From: DASUAS01 sp963750045
Lineage (GTDB): Bacteria; Actinomycetota; Acidimicrobiia; IMCC26256; DASPTH01
NCBI GenBank assembly: GCA_963750045.1
Contig: CAVVPD010000007.1
Coordinates: forward strand, 682,001-746,000
DNA: 64,000 bases
Direction: 5' to 3'
In this document: in pieces, positions 45,116-53,740 of the stretch
How positions within the stretch are numbered: position 1 is the stretch's first letter
Layout: each line of letters starts with the position of its first letter
Notes under the pieces: model-generated
The model's input: the letters and a program-made list of their open reading frames with translations, nothing else
Databases searched by the model: none
What the model was told of the DNA's origin: nothing
Translations under genes and position numbers: made by a program

Positions 45116-46409
45116 TCAAGCTGCGCGGGGGAGCACGACCGTCTGGGCGCGGTCGGGGCCGACGCCGACGAAGCTGATCGGCACACCGACGGTCTGCTCC
45201 ACGAAGCGCAGGTAGTCACGCGCCTCGGGCGGGAAGTCCCCGACCTTGCCGCAGCGGTCGATGTCGCACTGCCAGCCGGGCAGTGTCTCGTAGACCGGGC
45301 GCACCTTGTGCAGGACCGACTGGTGGTAGGGCACGTGGTCGTAGCGCGTGCCGTCTTCGCCTTCGTAGGCGACGCAGACCTTGAGCTCGGCGAAGGGTGC
45401 GAGCACGTCGAGCTTGGTGATGGCGATCTCGCTGCACGTGTTGAGTCGCACCGCGTGTCGCAACATCACGAGGTCGAGCCAACCCGGCCGGCGCCGCCGA
45501 CCGGTGTTGGTGCCGAACTCGTGCCCGCGCTCCACCAACTCGTCGCCGACCGCGTCGCCGTCGAACAGCTCGGTGGGGAACGGTCCGCTCCCGACGCGCG
45601 TGACGTAGGCCTTGGCGACCCCGATCACGCGCTCGATCGCCCGGGGACCGACCCCGGCACCGGTGCACACGCCGCCGGCGACGGGGTTCGACGACGTCAC
45701 GAAGGGATAGGTGCCGTGGTCGAGATCCAGGTATGTCGCCTGCGCGCCCTCGAACAACACGGGGCGGCCGGCGTCGAGCGCCTCGTGCACGAGGTGCACG
45801 GTGTCCGCGATCATCGGCTCGAGGCGCGGCACCATCGCGAGGTACTCCTCGCAGATCTGATCGGCGTCGAGCGGCAGGCGGTTGTAGACCTTGGCCAGCA
45901 CGCCGTTCTTCTCACGCAGCGCCAGCTCGAGCTTCTCGCGGAAGATCTTGGCGTCGAGCAGGTCCTGCACGCGCAGCCCGACCCGCAGGGCCTTGTCCGC
46001 GTACGCCGGGCCGATGCCCCGTTTCGTGGTGCCCAGCTTGTTCTTGCCCAGGAACCGCTCGGTCACCCGGTCGAGCTCCTGGTGGTACGGCATGATCAGG
46101 TGCGCGTTGCCCGACAGCTTCACCGCGCGAGGTGTCGACGCCCTTGCCTTCGAGCATGTCGAGCTCGGTGATGAGCACGGCCGGGTCGACCACCACGCCG
46201 TTGCCGATGATGGCGGTGACGTGCGGGTAGAGCACGCCGCTCGGCACCAGCTGCAGGGCGAACACCTCGCTACCGACCACGATGCGGTGGCCGGCGTTGT
46301 GGCCGCCCTGGTAGCGGACGACGAGGTCGCTCTCCTGGGCCAGGTAGTCGGTGAAGCGGCCCTTGCCTTCGTCACCCCACTGGGTGCCGACGATCACCGT
46401 GCCTGGCAC
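45116..46409 (-). CDS. purA: adenylosuccinate synthetase (frame broken)
   Basis: About 432 residues; converts IMP and aspartate to adenylosuccinate using GTP. It starts GTVIVGTQWGDEGKGRFTDYL (P-loop, with R where K is common), then YQGGHNAGHRIVV and NGVVVDPAVLITELD. After a break near 46130 it continues VKLSGNAHLIMPYH, NKLGTTKRGIGPAYADK, FEGAQATYLDLDHGTYPFV and TGRRRRPGWLD. Restoring one CG in the (CG)n tract at the break gives the expected T-S-R-A-V-K-L-S-G-N. It is transcribed ahead of purD; a TACGAT about 45 bases upstream is a possible -10. Confidence 0.94.
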
Positions 46410-46480
46410 GACTGCCCCCCGAGAGACGCAACATCAAAAGGTGTCACGTTGACGAGATCGTAGTCGACCGGGGCCCCGAT

Positions 46481-46548
46481 CCTCCCCGAACATGTGTCGA
46501 TCGAGGGTCGCCAGCGACACCAGACCGACACATGTTCGTGGGGGGAGG
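46481..46548. repeat. dispersed palindromic repeat, copy 2 (after clpB)
   Basis: A perfect 13-bp stem, CGAACATGTGTCG (46487-46499) with CGACACATGTTCG (46526-46538), is extended by CCTCCCC/GGGGGAGG. A nested GTCGC-CA-GCGAC hairpin lies in the loop. The core matches the element at 37322-37376 over about 51 bases, in inverted orientation. It follows the clpB stop and can act as its terminator. Confidence 0.8.
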
Positions 46549-46551
46549 AGT

Positions 46552-49139
46552 TCAGTCCACGGTGACGGGGCGCTTGCTGTCGAAGGTGAGGGCGCCGTCG
46601 GGGGCGGCGTCGACGACGACGACGTCGCCGTCGCGGTACTCGCCCTTGAGCAGCGCGAGCGCCACCGGATCGCTCACCTCCCGCTGGATCACCCGCTTGA
46701 GCGGGCGCGCCCCGAAGTCGGGGTCGTAGCCCGTGCGGGCGATGTGCGCCAACGCCGTCTCGGTGAGCTCGAGGCCGAGACCGCGCTCGGCCAGTCGCGC
46801 CCGCAACTGGCCCACCTGGATCTCCACGATTCGCTCGATGTGCGCCTCGCCGAGCCGGTGGAACACGACGATCTCGTCGATGCGGTTGAGGAACTCGGGC
46901 TTGAAGTGGTTCCGCACGATGTTCATCACCACGGGCTCGTCGGCACCGCCGCCGAGGTTGCTCGTCATGATGAGCACGGTGTTCGTGAAGTCGACGGTGC
47001 GGCCCTGGCCGTCGGTGAGACGACCGTCGTCGAGCAACTGGAGCAGCACGTTGAAGACGTCCGGGTGAGCCTTCTCGATCTCGTCGAGGAGCACGACGGC
47101 GTACGGCCGGCGCCGCACCGCCTCGGTGAGCTGACCGCCCTCCTCGTAGCCGACGTAGCCGGGGGCGCGCCGACCAGGCGTGACACGTTGTGCTTCTCCT
47201 GGTACTCCGACATGTCGATGCGGACCATCGCCTTCTCGTCGTCGAACAGGAAGTCGGCGAGGGTGCGCGCCAGCTCCGTCTTGCCGACACCGGTCGGACC
47301 GAGGAACAGGAACGAGCCGATGGGGCGGTTCGGGTCGGACAGGCCGGCCCGCGAGCGACGGATGGCGTTCGCGACGGCTCCCACCGCGTCGTCCTGCCCG
47401 ATGACGCGGTCGTGCAGCACGTCTTCCATCCGGACGAGCTTGCTCATCTCGCCTTCCATGAGCCGGCTCACGGGGATGCCGGTCCACTTGGCGACGATCT
47501 CCGCGACGTCCTCCTCGTCGACCTCCTCCTTCAGCATCTGCTGGTCGGACTGGAGCTCGTCCAGGCGTTCGGTCTTCACCGCGATCTCGGCGTCGAGGTC
47601 GCGCATGGTGCCGTAGCGCAGCTGCGCGGCCGCCTCGAGATCGCCCTCGCGCTCGGCCATCTCGGCTTCGGTGCGCGCGGTCTCGAGCCGCTCCTTGAGC
47701 GCGCGGATCTCGCCGATGGCGTCCTTCTCGTTCTGCCAGTGCGCCACCATCGCGTCGCGGTCCTCGGCGAGCGTCGCGAGCTCCTCGTCGAGCGCGGCGA
47801 GCCGCTGCTTCGACGGCTCGTCCGTCTCCTTGGCCAGCGCCGCCTTCTCGATCTCGAGCTGACGGATCCGGCGCTCGACGACGTCGATCTCGAAGGGCAT
47901 CGAGTCGATCTCGATGCGCAGGCGCGAGGCGGCCTCGTCGATGAGGTCGATGGCCTTGTCGGGGAGCTGCCGGGCCGGGATGTAGCGGTGCGACAGCACC
48001 GCCGCCGCCACCAGCGCGGCGTCCTGTATGCGGACGCCGTGGTGCACCTCGTAGCGCTCCTTCAAACCCCGCAGGATGGCGACGGTGTCCTCCACCGAAG
48101 GCTCGCCGACGAAGACCTGCTGGAACCGGCGCTCCAGCGCAGGATCCTTCTCGATGTACTTGCGGAACTCGTCGAGCGTCGTCGCGCCGATCATGCGCAG
48201 CTCGCCGCGCGCCAACATCGGCTTGATCATGTTGCCGGCGTCGACCGCGCCCTCGGCGCCTCCGGCACCGACGATGGTGTGCAACTCGTCGACGAACGTG
48301 ACGACCTCACCGTCGCTGTCGACGATCTCCTTGAGGACTGCCTTCATGCGGTCCTCGAACTCACCGCGGTACTTGGCCCCGGCCACCATCGCCGAGATGT
48401 CGAGCGCGACGAGCCGCTTGTTGCGCAGGCTCTCGGGCACGTCGCCTTCGACGATGCGCCGCGCCAGACCTTCGGCGATGGCGGTCTTGCCGACGCCGGG
48501 CTCACCGATCAGGACGGGGTTGTTCTTGGTGCGGCGGGAGAGCACCTGGATGACGCGCCGGATCTCCTCGTCGCGGCCGATCACCGGATCGAGCTTGCCC
48601 TTCCGTGCGTCCTCGGTGAGGTCGCGGCCGTACTTCTCCAGCGCCTGGTACTGCTCCTCGGGGTTCTCACTGGTGACCCGGTGGCTGCCGCGCACCTCCT
48701 GGAGCGCTCCCAGGACGGCGTCGCGGGTGACGCCGAGGCCGCGGAGCAGATCGCCGACACCGCCCGCCGGTCCCTCGTCGGCGGCCATGGCGAGCAACAG
48801 GTGCTCGGTGGACAGGTAGTCGTCGCCGAGGGCCGCGCGCTCGGCGTCGGCTGCTTCGAGCACGGCGTAGGCCCCCTGGGACAGCTGGGCCTGCTGGGCC
48901 GTCTCGCCGTAGACCTTCGGCAGCCGCGAGAGCGCGTCGTCCGTGCGGTCGCGCACGGTCTTGGTCGACACGCCGAGGCGCTCGAGCACCGGCAGCACCA
49001 CGCTCTCGGGCTGGCCGACGAGCGCCGCGAGCAGGTGCTCGGGCGTGACCTGCGAGTGGTTCAGCTCGCGGGCGAGGGACTGGGCGGCGCCCAGCGCCTC
49101 CCCCGTCTTGCGGGTCAGCTTGTTGGGGTCGAGCGGCAT
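46552..49139 (-). CDS. clpB: ATP-dependent disaggregase ClpB (frame broken)
   Basis: About 862 residues. The N-domain (LTRKTGEALGAAQSLARELNH) is followed by AAA-1 with Walker A IGEPGVGKTAIAEG and sensor LRMIGATTLDEFRKY. A long coiled-coil middle domain (about residues 410-520) precedes AAA-2 with LGPTGVGKTELART. After a break near 47168 it continues GYVGYEEGGQLTEAVRRRPY to the C-terminal D2 small domain. One base missing in a five-C run restores the invariant G-A-P-P-G-Y-V-G-Y. It acts with DnaK/DnaJ/GrpE to rescue aggregated proteins. A HAIR-like site lies directly upstream, so HspR probably represses it. Confidence 0.96.
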
Positions 49140-49174
49140 GCGTCTACCTCACGGTGGGAGGAACCTGTCACCAA

Positions 49175-49197
49175 AGTTGACAACAACGCTGTCAAGT
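49175..49197 (-). promoter_or_regulatory. HspR (HAIR-like) operator upstream of clpB
   Basis: TTGACA (49177-49182), seven bases, TGTCAA (49190-49195): an exact inverted repeat with the 7-base spacer of the HAIR consensus CTTGAGT-N7-ACTCAAG. Nine of 14 consensus positions match. It lies 36-56 bases before the clpB start, in an AT-richer patch. Confidence 0.6.
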
Positions 49198-49207
49198 TTA
49201 TTCCGTC

Positions 49208-49597
49208 TCAGCGGCGGGGGACCCGCACGACCGCGCGGCTCACCGGCACGAGCTCCCTGCGGTAGCTGCGATGGACGTCGCGGACCGCGGCCTGGAGCTC
49301 TTCGCGGGCCCGGCCGAGGGCCTCACGCAACGTGGCGACCTGGTCACGCGCCGCCTCCAGCTCCGCCTCGAGGTCGAGGATCTTCCGGACGCCGGCCAGG
49401 CCGACACCCTCGTTGGTGAGCTCCTGGATGCGCTGGAGCAGCGCGATGTCACGATCGGAGTAGCGGCGGCTGCGACCCTCGGTGCGGCTCGGTTCGATCA
49501 GGCCCTTGCGCTCGTAGATCCGCAACGTCTGCGGGTGCACGCCGGCGAGCTCGGCCGCCACCGAGATGATGTAGAGCGCCCGCTCGTCGTCGTCCAT
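49208..49597 (-). CDS. hspR: heat-shock repressor HspR (MerR family)
   Basis: 129 residues. The start YIISVAAELAGVHPQTLRIYERKGLIEPSRTEG is the HspR/MerR helix-turn-helix, followed by RRYSDRDIALLQRIQEL. A coiled coil (LEAELEAARDQVATLREALG) and a short tail follow. HspR binds HAIR sites with DnaK as co-repressor and controls dnaK operons and clpB in actinobacteria. It starts 3 bases after dnaJ, so it belongs to the dnaK-grpE-dnaJ-hspR operon. Candidate HAIR sites are at 49175 and 53205. Confidence 0.95.
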   Translation of the reverse strand: MDDDERALYIISVAAELAGVHPQTLRIYERKGLIEPSRTEGRSRRYSDRDIALLQRIQELTNEGVGLAGVRKILDLEAELEAARDQVATLREALGRAREELQAAVRDVHRSYRRELVPVSRAVVRVPRR

Positions 49598-49600
49598 GAC

Positions 49601-50762
49601 CTACACCCCCAGGTGCTCTCGCGGATTGCCCGGCAGCTTGGCCGCCAGCTCCTCGACCGCGGTGCGGGCCTCGTCGTCGAGATCCTTCGGCACCACGACG
49701 TCGAAGGTCACGAGCAGGGCACCCGGATCACCCGACGCGCGCGGGATGCCGCGTCCCCGCACCCGGACCGTCTTGCCGGTCTGGGTGCCCGGCGGCACCT
49801 TCACCGTGACCGGCGCATCGAGCGTCGGCACCTTCACCTGTGCGCCGAGCACCGCCTCCGCGAACGTCACCGGCACCTTGACGGTGAGGTCCCACTTGCC
49901 GCTGCGGGCGAAGATCGGGTGGGGCGCGACGTGCACCACGACGTACAGGTCGCCCGGTGGCCCGCCGTTGAGGCCCGGCGTACCACGGCCCTTCACCCTG
50001 ATCCGCTGGCCGTCGTCGACGCCCGCGGGAATGCGGACCTTCACCGTGCGCGGCCGCACCTCGATGCCGCGACCCTTGCAGTTCTTGCACTTGTCCTTGA
50101 CGATGGCGCCGCGACCGCCACAGGTGGGACAGACCTGCGAGAACGAGAACGGACCCTGGTCGACCGCCACCGAACCGGCACCGCCACAGGTGGGGCAGAC
50201 CTCGGGCACGGTGCCGGGCTTCGCGCCGGAGCCGTTGCACACGTGACAGGGTGCTTCCGACGTGATGTTGACCGCGGTGGTCACACCGTGCACGGCATCG
50301 AGGAAGTCCAGGTGGAGCTCGGTCTCGATGTCGTTGCCGCGCTCGGGGACCGGCCGGTCCGGGCGCGCGACCGCGACGCCCGCCGGCGCGACCGCCGCCG
50401 AAGAGGTTCCCGAAGATGCCCCCGAGGTCGCCGAGGTCCTCCACGCGGACGTTGCCGCCGAAGCCCCCGAATCCCTGATCGGCGCCGCCGAAACCACCGG
50501 GCCCACCCGGGCCGGCGCCCGACGCGACCATCGCGCGCACCTCGTCGTACTCCTTGCGCTTGGCGGCGTCGCCGAGCACGTCGTGGGCGGTGGAGATCTC
50601 CTTGAAACGATCCTCGGCCTGCTGGTCACCGGCGTTCGCATCGGGGTGGAACTGCTTCGCCAGCTTGCGGTAGGCGCGCGTGATCTCCTTCTCGGACGCG
50701 TCGGGAGACACGCCGAGCTCGGCGTAGTAGTCCTTGTCGAACCACTCTCTCTGCGGTGCCAT
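49601..50762 (-). CDS. dnaJ: chaperone DnaJ (DnaJ1-type; frame broken)
   Basis: About 387 residues. The J-domain has KDYYAELGVSPDASEKEI and the HPD motif in KQFHPDANAG. A Gly-rich linker (GGFGGADQGFGGFGG) follows. The four zinc-binding repeats are CHVCNGSG, CPTCGGAG, CPTCGGRG and CKNCKGRG. The C-terminal substrate domains end NPREHLGV. A break lies between about 50345 and 50395, just before the zinc region. ATG 50762 overlaps the proposed grpE stop (TGATG). Operon order dnaK-grpE-dnaJ-hspR is the classical actinobacterial one. Confidence 0.95.
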
Positions 50763-51300
50763 CACTCCTGCTCTTCGCGCCCTCGACGCGCGTGACGCGG
50801 ACCATGGCGGGGCGCAGCACCCGGCCCTTGAGCCGGTAGCCGGTCCGCATGGTCTCGGCGACGTGCGGCTCGCCGGATCCGTCGTCCTGCATGACCGCCT
50901 CGTGCTCGTTGGGGTCGAACGCCGTGCCGTCGGCCTCGATGCGCTCGAGGCCGGCCTTCTGCAAGACGGTGACGAGCTGGGCGTGGATCCCCTCCACCCC
51001 GTTGCGCAGCTTCTCCTGCTCGGGGGTGTCGGCCCCGCCCAGGCTGCCGAGCGCACCGTCGAACGAGTCGAGGACCGGGAGGAGGTCCTCGACCAGTCGC
51101 TCCGTCGCCCGCTCGACCAGCGAGGTCTGCTCCCGCAGGACCCGTTTGCGGTAATTCTCGAAGTCGGCCTGGACCCGCCGCAGCGTGTTGACCAGCTCCG
51201 CCCGCTCGCCCTCGAGCTGCGAGAGGTCGGACTCGACCGCAGCTTCGGCCTCGGCGACCGAGGCCTCCGCCTCGGCCGCCTCGTCCTCGAAGGAACTCAC
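50762..51300 (-). CDS. grpE: nucleotide exchange factor GrpE (frame broken near the end)
   Basis: About 180 residues. The acidic N-terminal helix (EDEAAEAEASVAEAEAAVES) is followed by the long coiled coil LRRVQADFENYRKRVLREQ and the head DLLPVLDSFDGALGS, with EHEAVMQDDGSGEPHVAETM and GYRLKGRVLRPAMVRV. The frame read from the start would run on into dnaJ. A one-base indel near 50790 (ACGCGCGT) puts it onto a TGA at 50764-50762 that overlaps the dnaJ ATG, which is the expected arrangement. GTG 51300 overlaps the dnaK stop. It exchanges nucleotide on DnaK. Confidence 0.92.
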
Positions 51301-53147
51301 GCGCTCTGCTCGCCGGGCTCGTCGACGATCTCGGCGTCGGCGACCTCGTCGTCATCGGGAGCCGTCGCGCCCGCGGACCCGCTGCCACCGGCGTCGGCCG
51401 CGTTCTGCGCCGCCTGGGCCTGGGAGTAGAGCCGCTGCGCGAACTCCTGGCTCACGCTCACGAGGCTCTCGTGGGCGCGCTTGACCGCTTCGACGTCGGT
51501 ACCGGCCAGGGCGTCCTTCAGCTCCTTGAGCGCGCCGTCCATCTTCTCCTTGTCGTCGGGCTGGACCTTGTCGGCCTGGTCCTTCAGGAGCTTCTCGGTC
51601 TGGAACACGAGCGAGTCGGCGTTGTTGCGGATCTCCGCCTCCTCGCGCCGGACACGGTCCTCCTCGGCGTGGGCCTCGGCCTCCTTCATCATCCGCTCGA
51701 TCTCGTCCTTGCCGAGCGCGGTGCCGCCGGTGATGGTCATCTGCTGCTCACGCCCGGTGCCGAGGTCCTTGGCCGACACGTGCACGATGCCGTTGGCGTC
51801 GATGTCGAACGTGACCTCGACCTGCGGCACACCGCGCGGTGCCGGCGGGATGCCGACGAGCTGGAAGGTGCCGAGCAGCTTGTTGCGGTAGGCCATGTCG
51901 CTCTCGCCCTGCAACACCTTGATCTCCACGCTGGGCTGGTTGTCGTCGGCGGTGGTGAACACCTCCGAGCGCTTCGTCGGGATCGTGGTGTTGCGCTCGA
52001 TGAGCTTGGTCATGATCTGACCCTTGGTCTCGATCCCGAGCGACAGGGGCGTGACGTCGAGCAGCAGGATGTCCTTCACGTCGCCCTTCAGCACACCCGC
52101 CTGGAGCGAGGCGCCGACCGCGACGGCTTCGTCGGGGTTCACGCCCTTGTCCGCGTCCTTGCCGGCGATCTCCTTCACGAGGTCGGCCACCGCGGGCATG
52201 CGGGTGGAGCCGCCCACGAGGATCACCCGGTCGATGTCGTCCTTGGTGAGGCCGGCGTCACGGATCGCCTGCTCGAAGGGACCGCGACAGGAGTCGAGGA
52301 GATCGGCGGTGAGCTCCTGGAACTTGGCGCGGGTCAGCGAGAGGTCGAGGTGCAGCGGCCCCTCGCTCGTGGCCGTGATGAACGGCAGGTTGACCGTGGT
52401 CTCCTGCAGCGACGACAGCTCGATCTTCGCCTTCTCCGCCGCCTCCTTCAGGCGCTGGACCGCCATCTTGTCGGCCGAGAGATCGACGCCGTGCGCGTTC
52501 TTGAACTCGGACACGAGCCAGTCCATGACCCGCTGGTCCCAGTCGTCACCACCGAGGTGGGTGTTCCCGGCGGTCGACTTGACCTCGAACACCCCCTCGC
52601 CGAGGTCGAGGACCGACACGTCGAACGTGCCGCCCCCGAGGTCGAACACGAGGATGGTCTGGTCGTTGTCCTTGTCCAGCCCGTAGGCGAGCGCGGCCGC
52701 GGTCGGCTCGTTGATGATGCGCAGGACCTCGAGGCCCGCGATCTCGCCGGCCTCCTTGGTGGCCTGGCGCTCGGCGTCGCCGAAGTAGGCGGGCACGGTG
52801 ATGACGGCCTGGGTGACCGTGTCACCGAGGTAGGCCTCGGCGTCGCGCTTGAGCTTCTGGAGGATGCGGGCCGAGATCTCCTGGGAGTTGTAGGCCTTGC
52901 CGTCGATGTCGATCGACCAGTCGGTGCCGATGTGGCGCTTGACCGATCGGATCGTGCGGTCGGGATTGGTGATCGCCTGACGCTTGGCGACCTCCCCCAC
53001 CAGGACCTCGCCGGTCTTGGAGAACGCGACGACCGACGGCGTGGTGCGCGACCCCTCCGAGTTGGGAGCGACGACCGGCTCGCCGGCCTCGAGAACCGAG
53101 ACGACTGAATTGGTGGTGCCGAGGTCGATTCCGACGGCCTTGGACAT
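51297..53147 (-). CDS. dnaK: chaperone DnaK (Hsp70)
   Basis: 616 residues, intact. The ATPase domain shows VGIDLGTTNSVVSVLEAG, VITVPAYFGDAERQATKEAG, IINEPTAAALAYGLD, DLGGGTFDVSVLDLGEG and ILVGGSTRMPAV. The linker DVKDILLLDVTPLSLGIET leads to the substrate domain, and the lid ends in an acidic tail DDDEVADAEIVDEPGE. The ATG at 53147 is preceded by a consensus AGGAGG ribosome site. It is first gene of the HspR-controlled operon, with a HAIR-like site upstream at 53205-53225. It is also the co-repressor for HspR in related species. Confidence 0.98.
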   Translation of the reverse strand: MSKAVGIDLGTTNSVVSVLEAGEPVVAPNSEGSRTTPSVVAFSKTGEVLVGEVAKRQAITNPDRTIRSVKRHIGTDWSIDIDGKAYNSQEISARILQKLKRDAEAYLGDTVTQAVITVPAYFGDAERQATKEAGEIAGLEVLRIINEPTAAALAYGLDKDNDQTILVFDLGGGTFDVSVLDLGEGVFEVKSTAGNTHLGGDDWDQRVMDWLVSEFKNAHGVDLSADKMAVQRLKEAAEKAKIELSSLQETTVNLPFITATSEGPLHLDLSLTRAKFQELTADLLDSCRGPFEQAIRDAGLTKDDIDRVILVGGSTRMPAVADLVKEIAGKDADKGVNPDEAVAVGASLQAGVLKGDVKDILLLDVTPLSLGIETKGQIMTKLIERNTTIPTKRSEVFTTADDNQPSVEIKVLQGESDMAYRNKLLGTFQLVGIPPAPRGVPQVEVTFDIDANGIVHVSAKDLGTGREQQMTITGGTALGKDEIERMMKEAEAHAEEDRVRREEAEIRNNADSLVFQTEKLLKDQADKVQPDDKEKMDGALKELKDALAGTDVEAVKRAHESLVSVSQEFAQRLYSQAQAAQNAADAGGSGSAGATAPDDDEVADAEIVDEPGEQSA

Positions 53148-53204
53148 GGGGGTTGCCTCCTGGAGAGAACTTTCGGGGAACTTGCAGGTGGATGATGCTA
53201 GAAC

Positions 53205-53225
53205 CTTGAGCGCTCCAGTATCAAC
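53205..53225 (-). promoter_or_regulatory. HspR (HAIR-like) operator upstream of dnaK
   Basis: CTTGAGC (53205-53211, 6 of 7 to CTTGAGT), seven bases, TATCAAC (53219-53225, 4 of 7 to ACTCAAG). It lies 58-78 bases before the dnaK start, where HspR operators are usually found. Confidence 0.6.
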
Positions 53226-53268
53226 TTTGCGTATCGGCGGGACATTCCCGTTCCTTGACTCCCCGGGT

Positions 53269-53274
53269 TAGATT
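53269..53274 (+). promoter_or_regulatory. -10 element, probable leaderless promoter of cNMP-binding gene
   Basis: TAGATT lies six bases before GTG 53281, identical in sequence and spacing to the apt promoter. Confidence 0.55.
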
Positions 53275-53280
53275 TCTGCC

Positions 53281-53703
53281 GTGGCGCGATCCGATTCGTT
53301 CGTCGAGACCCTCGCGGCCGTCCCGCTCTTCTCCGCCTGCTCCAAGAAGGACCTGCAGCTGGTGGCCAAGCGCGCCGAGCACGTGACGGTCCCGCCCGGC
53401 AAGGTCCTGGTCACCGAGGGCGCCGCGGGCAGCGAGTTCTTCGTGATCATCGAAGGCCGGGTCCGCGTCGAGCGTCACGGCCGCCAGGTCGCCGCGCTGG
53501 GGCCCGGCGCGTTCTTCGGCGACCTGGCGCTGCTCGACCGTGCGCCGCGCAACGCCAGCGTGATCGCGGACTCGGAGTTGGAGGTCGCGAGGATCGGCCA
53601 GCGCGCGTTCGACCAGCTCCTCGACCGCCCAGGGTTCTCGAAGAAGCTCCTCGCCGGACTCGCCCGCCGTCTGCGTCAAGAAGACGCGAGGAACGTCGGG
53701 TAG
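53281..53703 (+). CDS. single-domain cyclic-nucleotide-binding protein
   Basis: 140 residues consisting of one CRP-type beta-roll: LAAVPLFSACSKKDLQLVAK, TVPPGKVLVTEGAAGSEFFV, the phosphate cassette FFGDLALLDRAPRNASVIA (with the P-R-N-A-S pattern, close to the canonical R-x-A-S/T), and a C-terminal helix. There is no helix-turn-helix or enzyme domain. It is probably a cAMP-sensing module that works with a partner protein. It lies 37 bases before EtfD on the same strand and may be co-transcribed. It is divergent from dnaK. Confidence 0.88.
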   Translation: MARSDSFVETLAAVPLFSACSKKDLQLVAKRAEHVTVPPGKVLVTEGAAGSEFFVIIEGRVRVERHGRQVAALGPGAFFGDLALLDRAPRNASVIADSELEVARIGQRAFDQLLDRPGFSKKLLAGLARRLRQEDARNVG

Positions 53704-53740
53704 TTTTCGCGCGGAATTCTCCGGAGTGGAAGGGCGATCC

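Noticed and set aside
37725..50395. Programmed frameshifting or pseudogenisation of pur and chaperone genes
   Set aside because: There is no slippery site plus structure pattern, essential genes are hit repeatedly, and simple CG or single-base restoration rebuilds invariant motifs.
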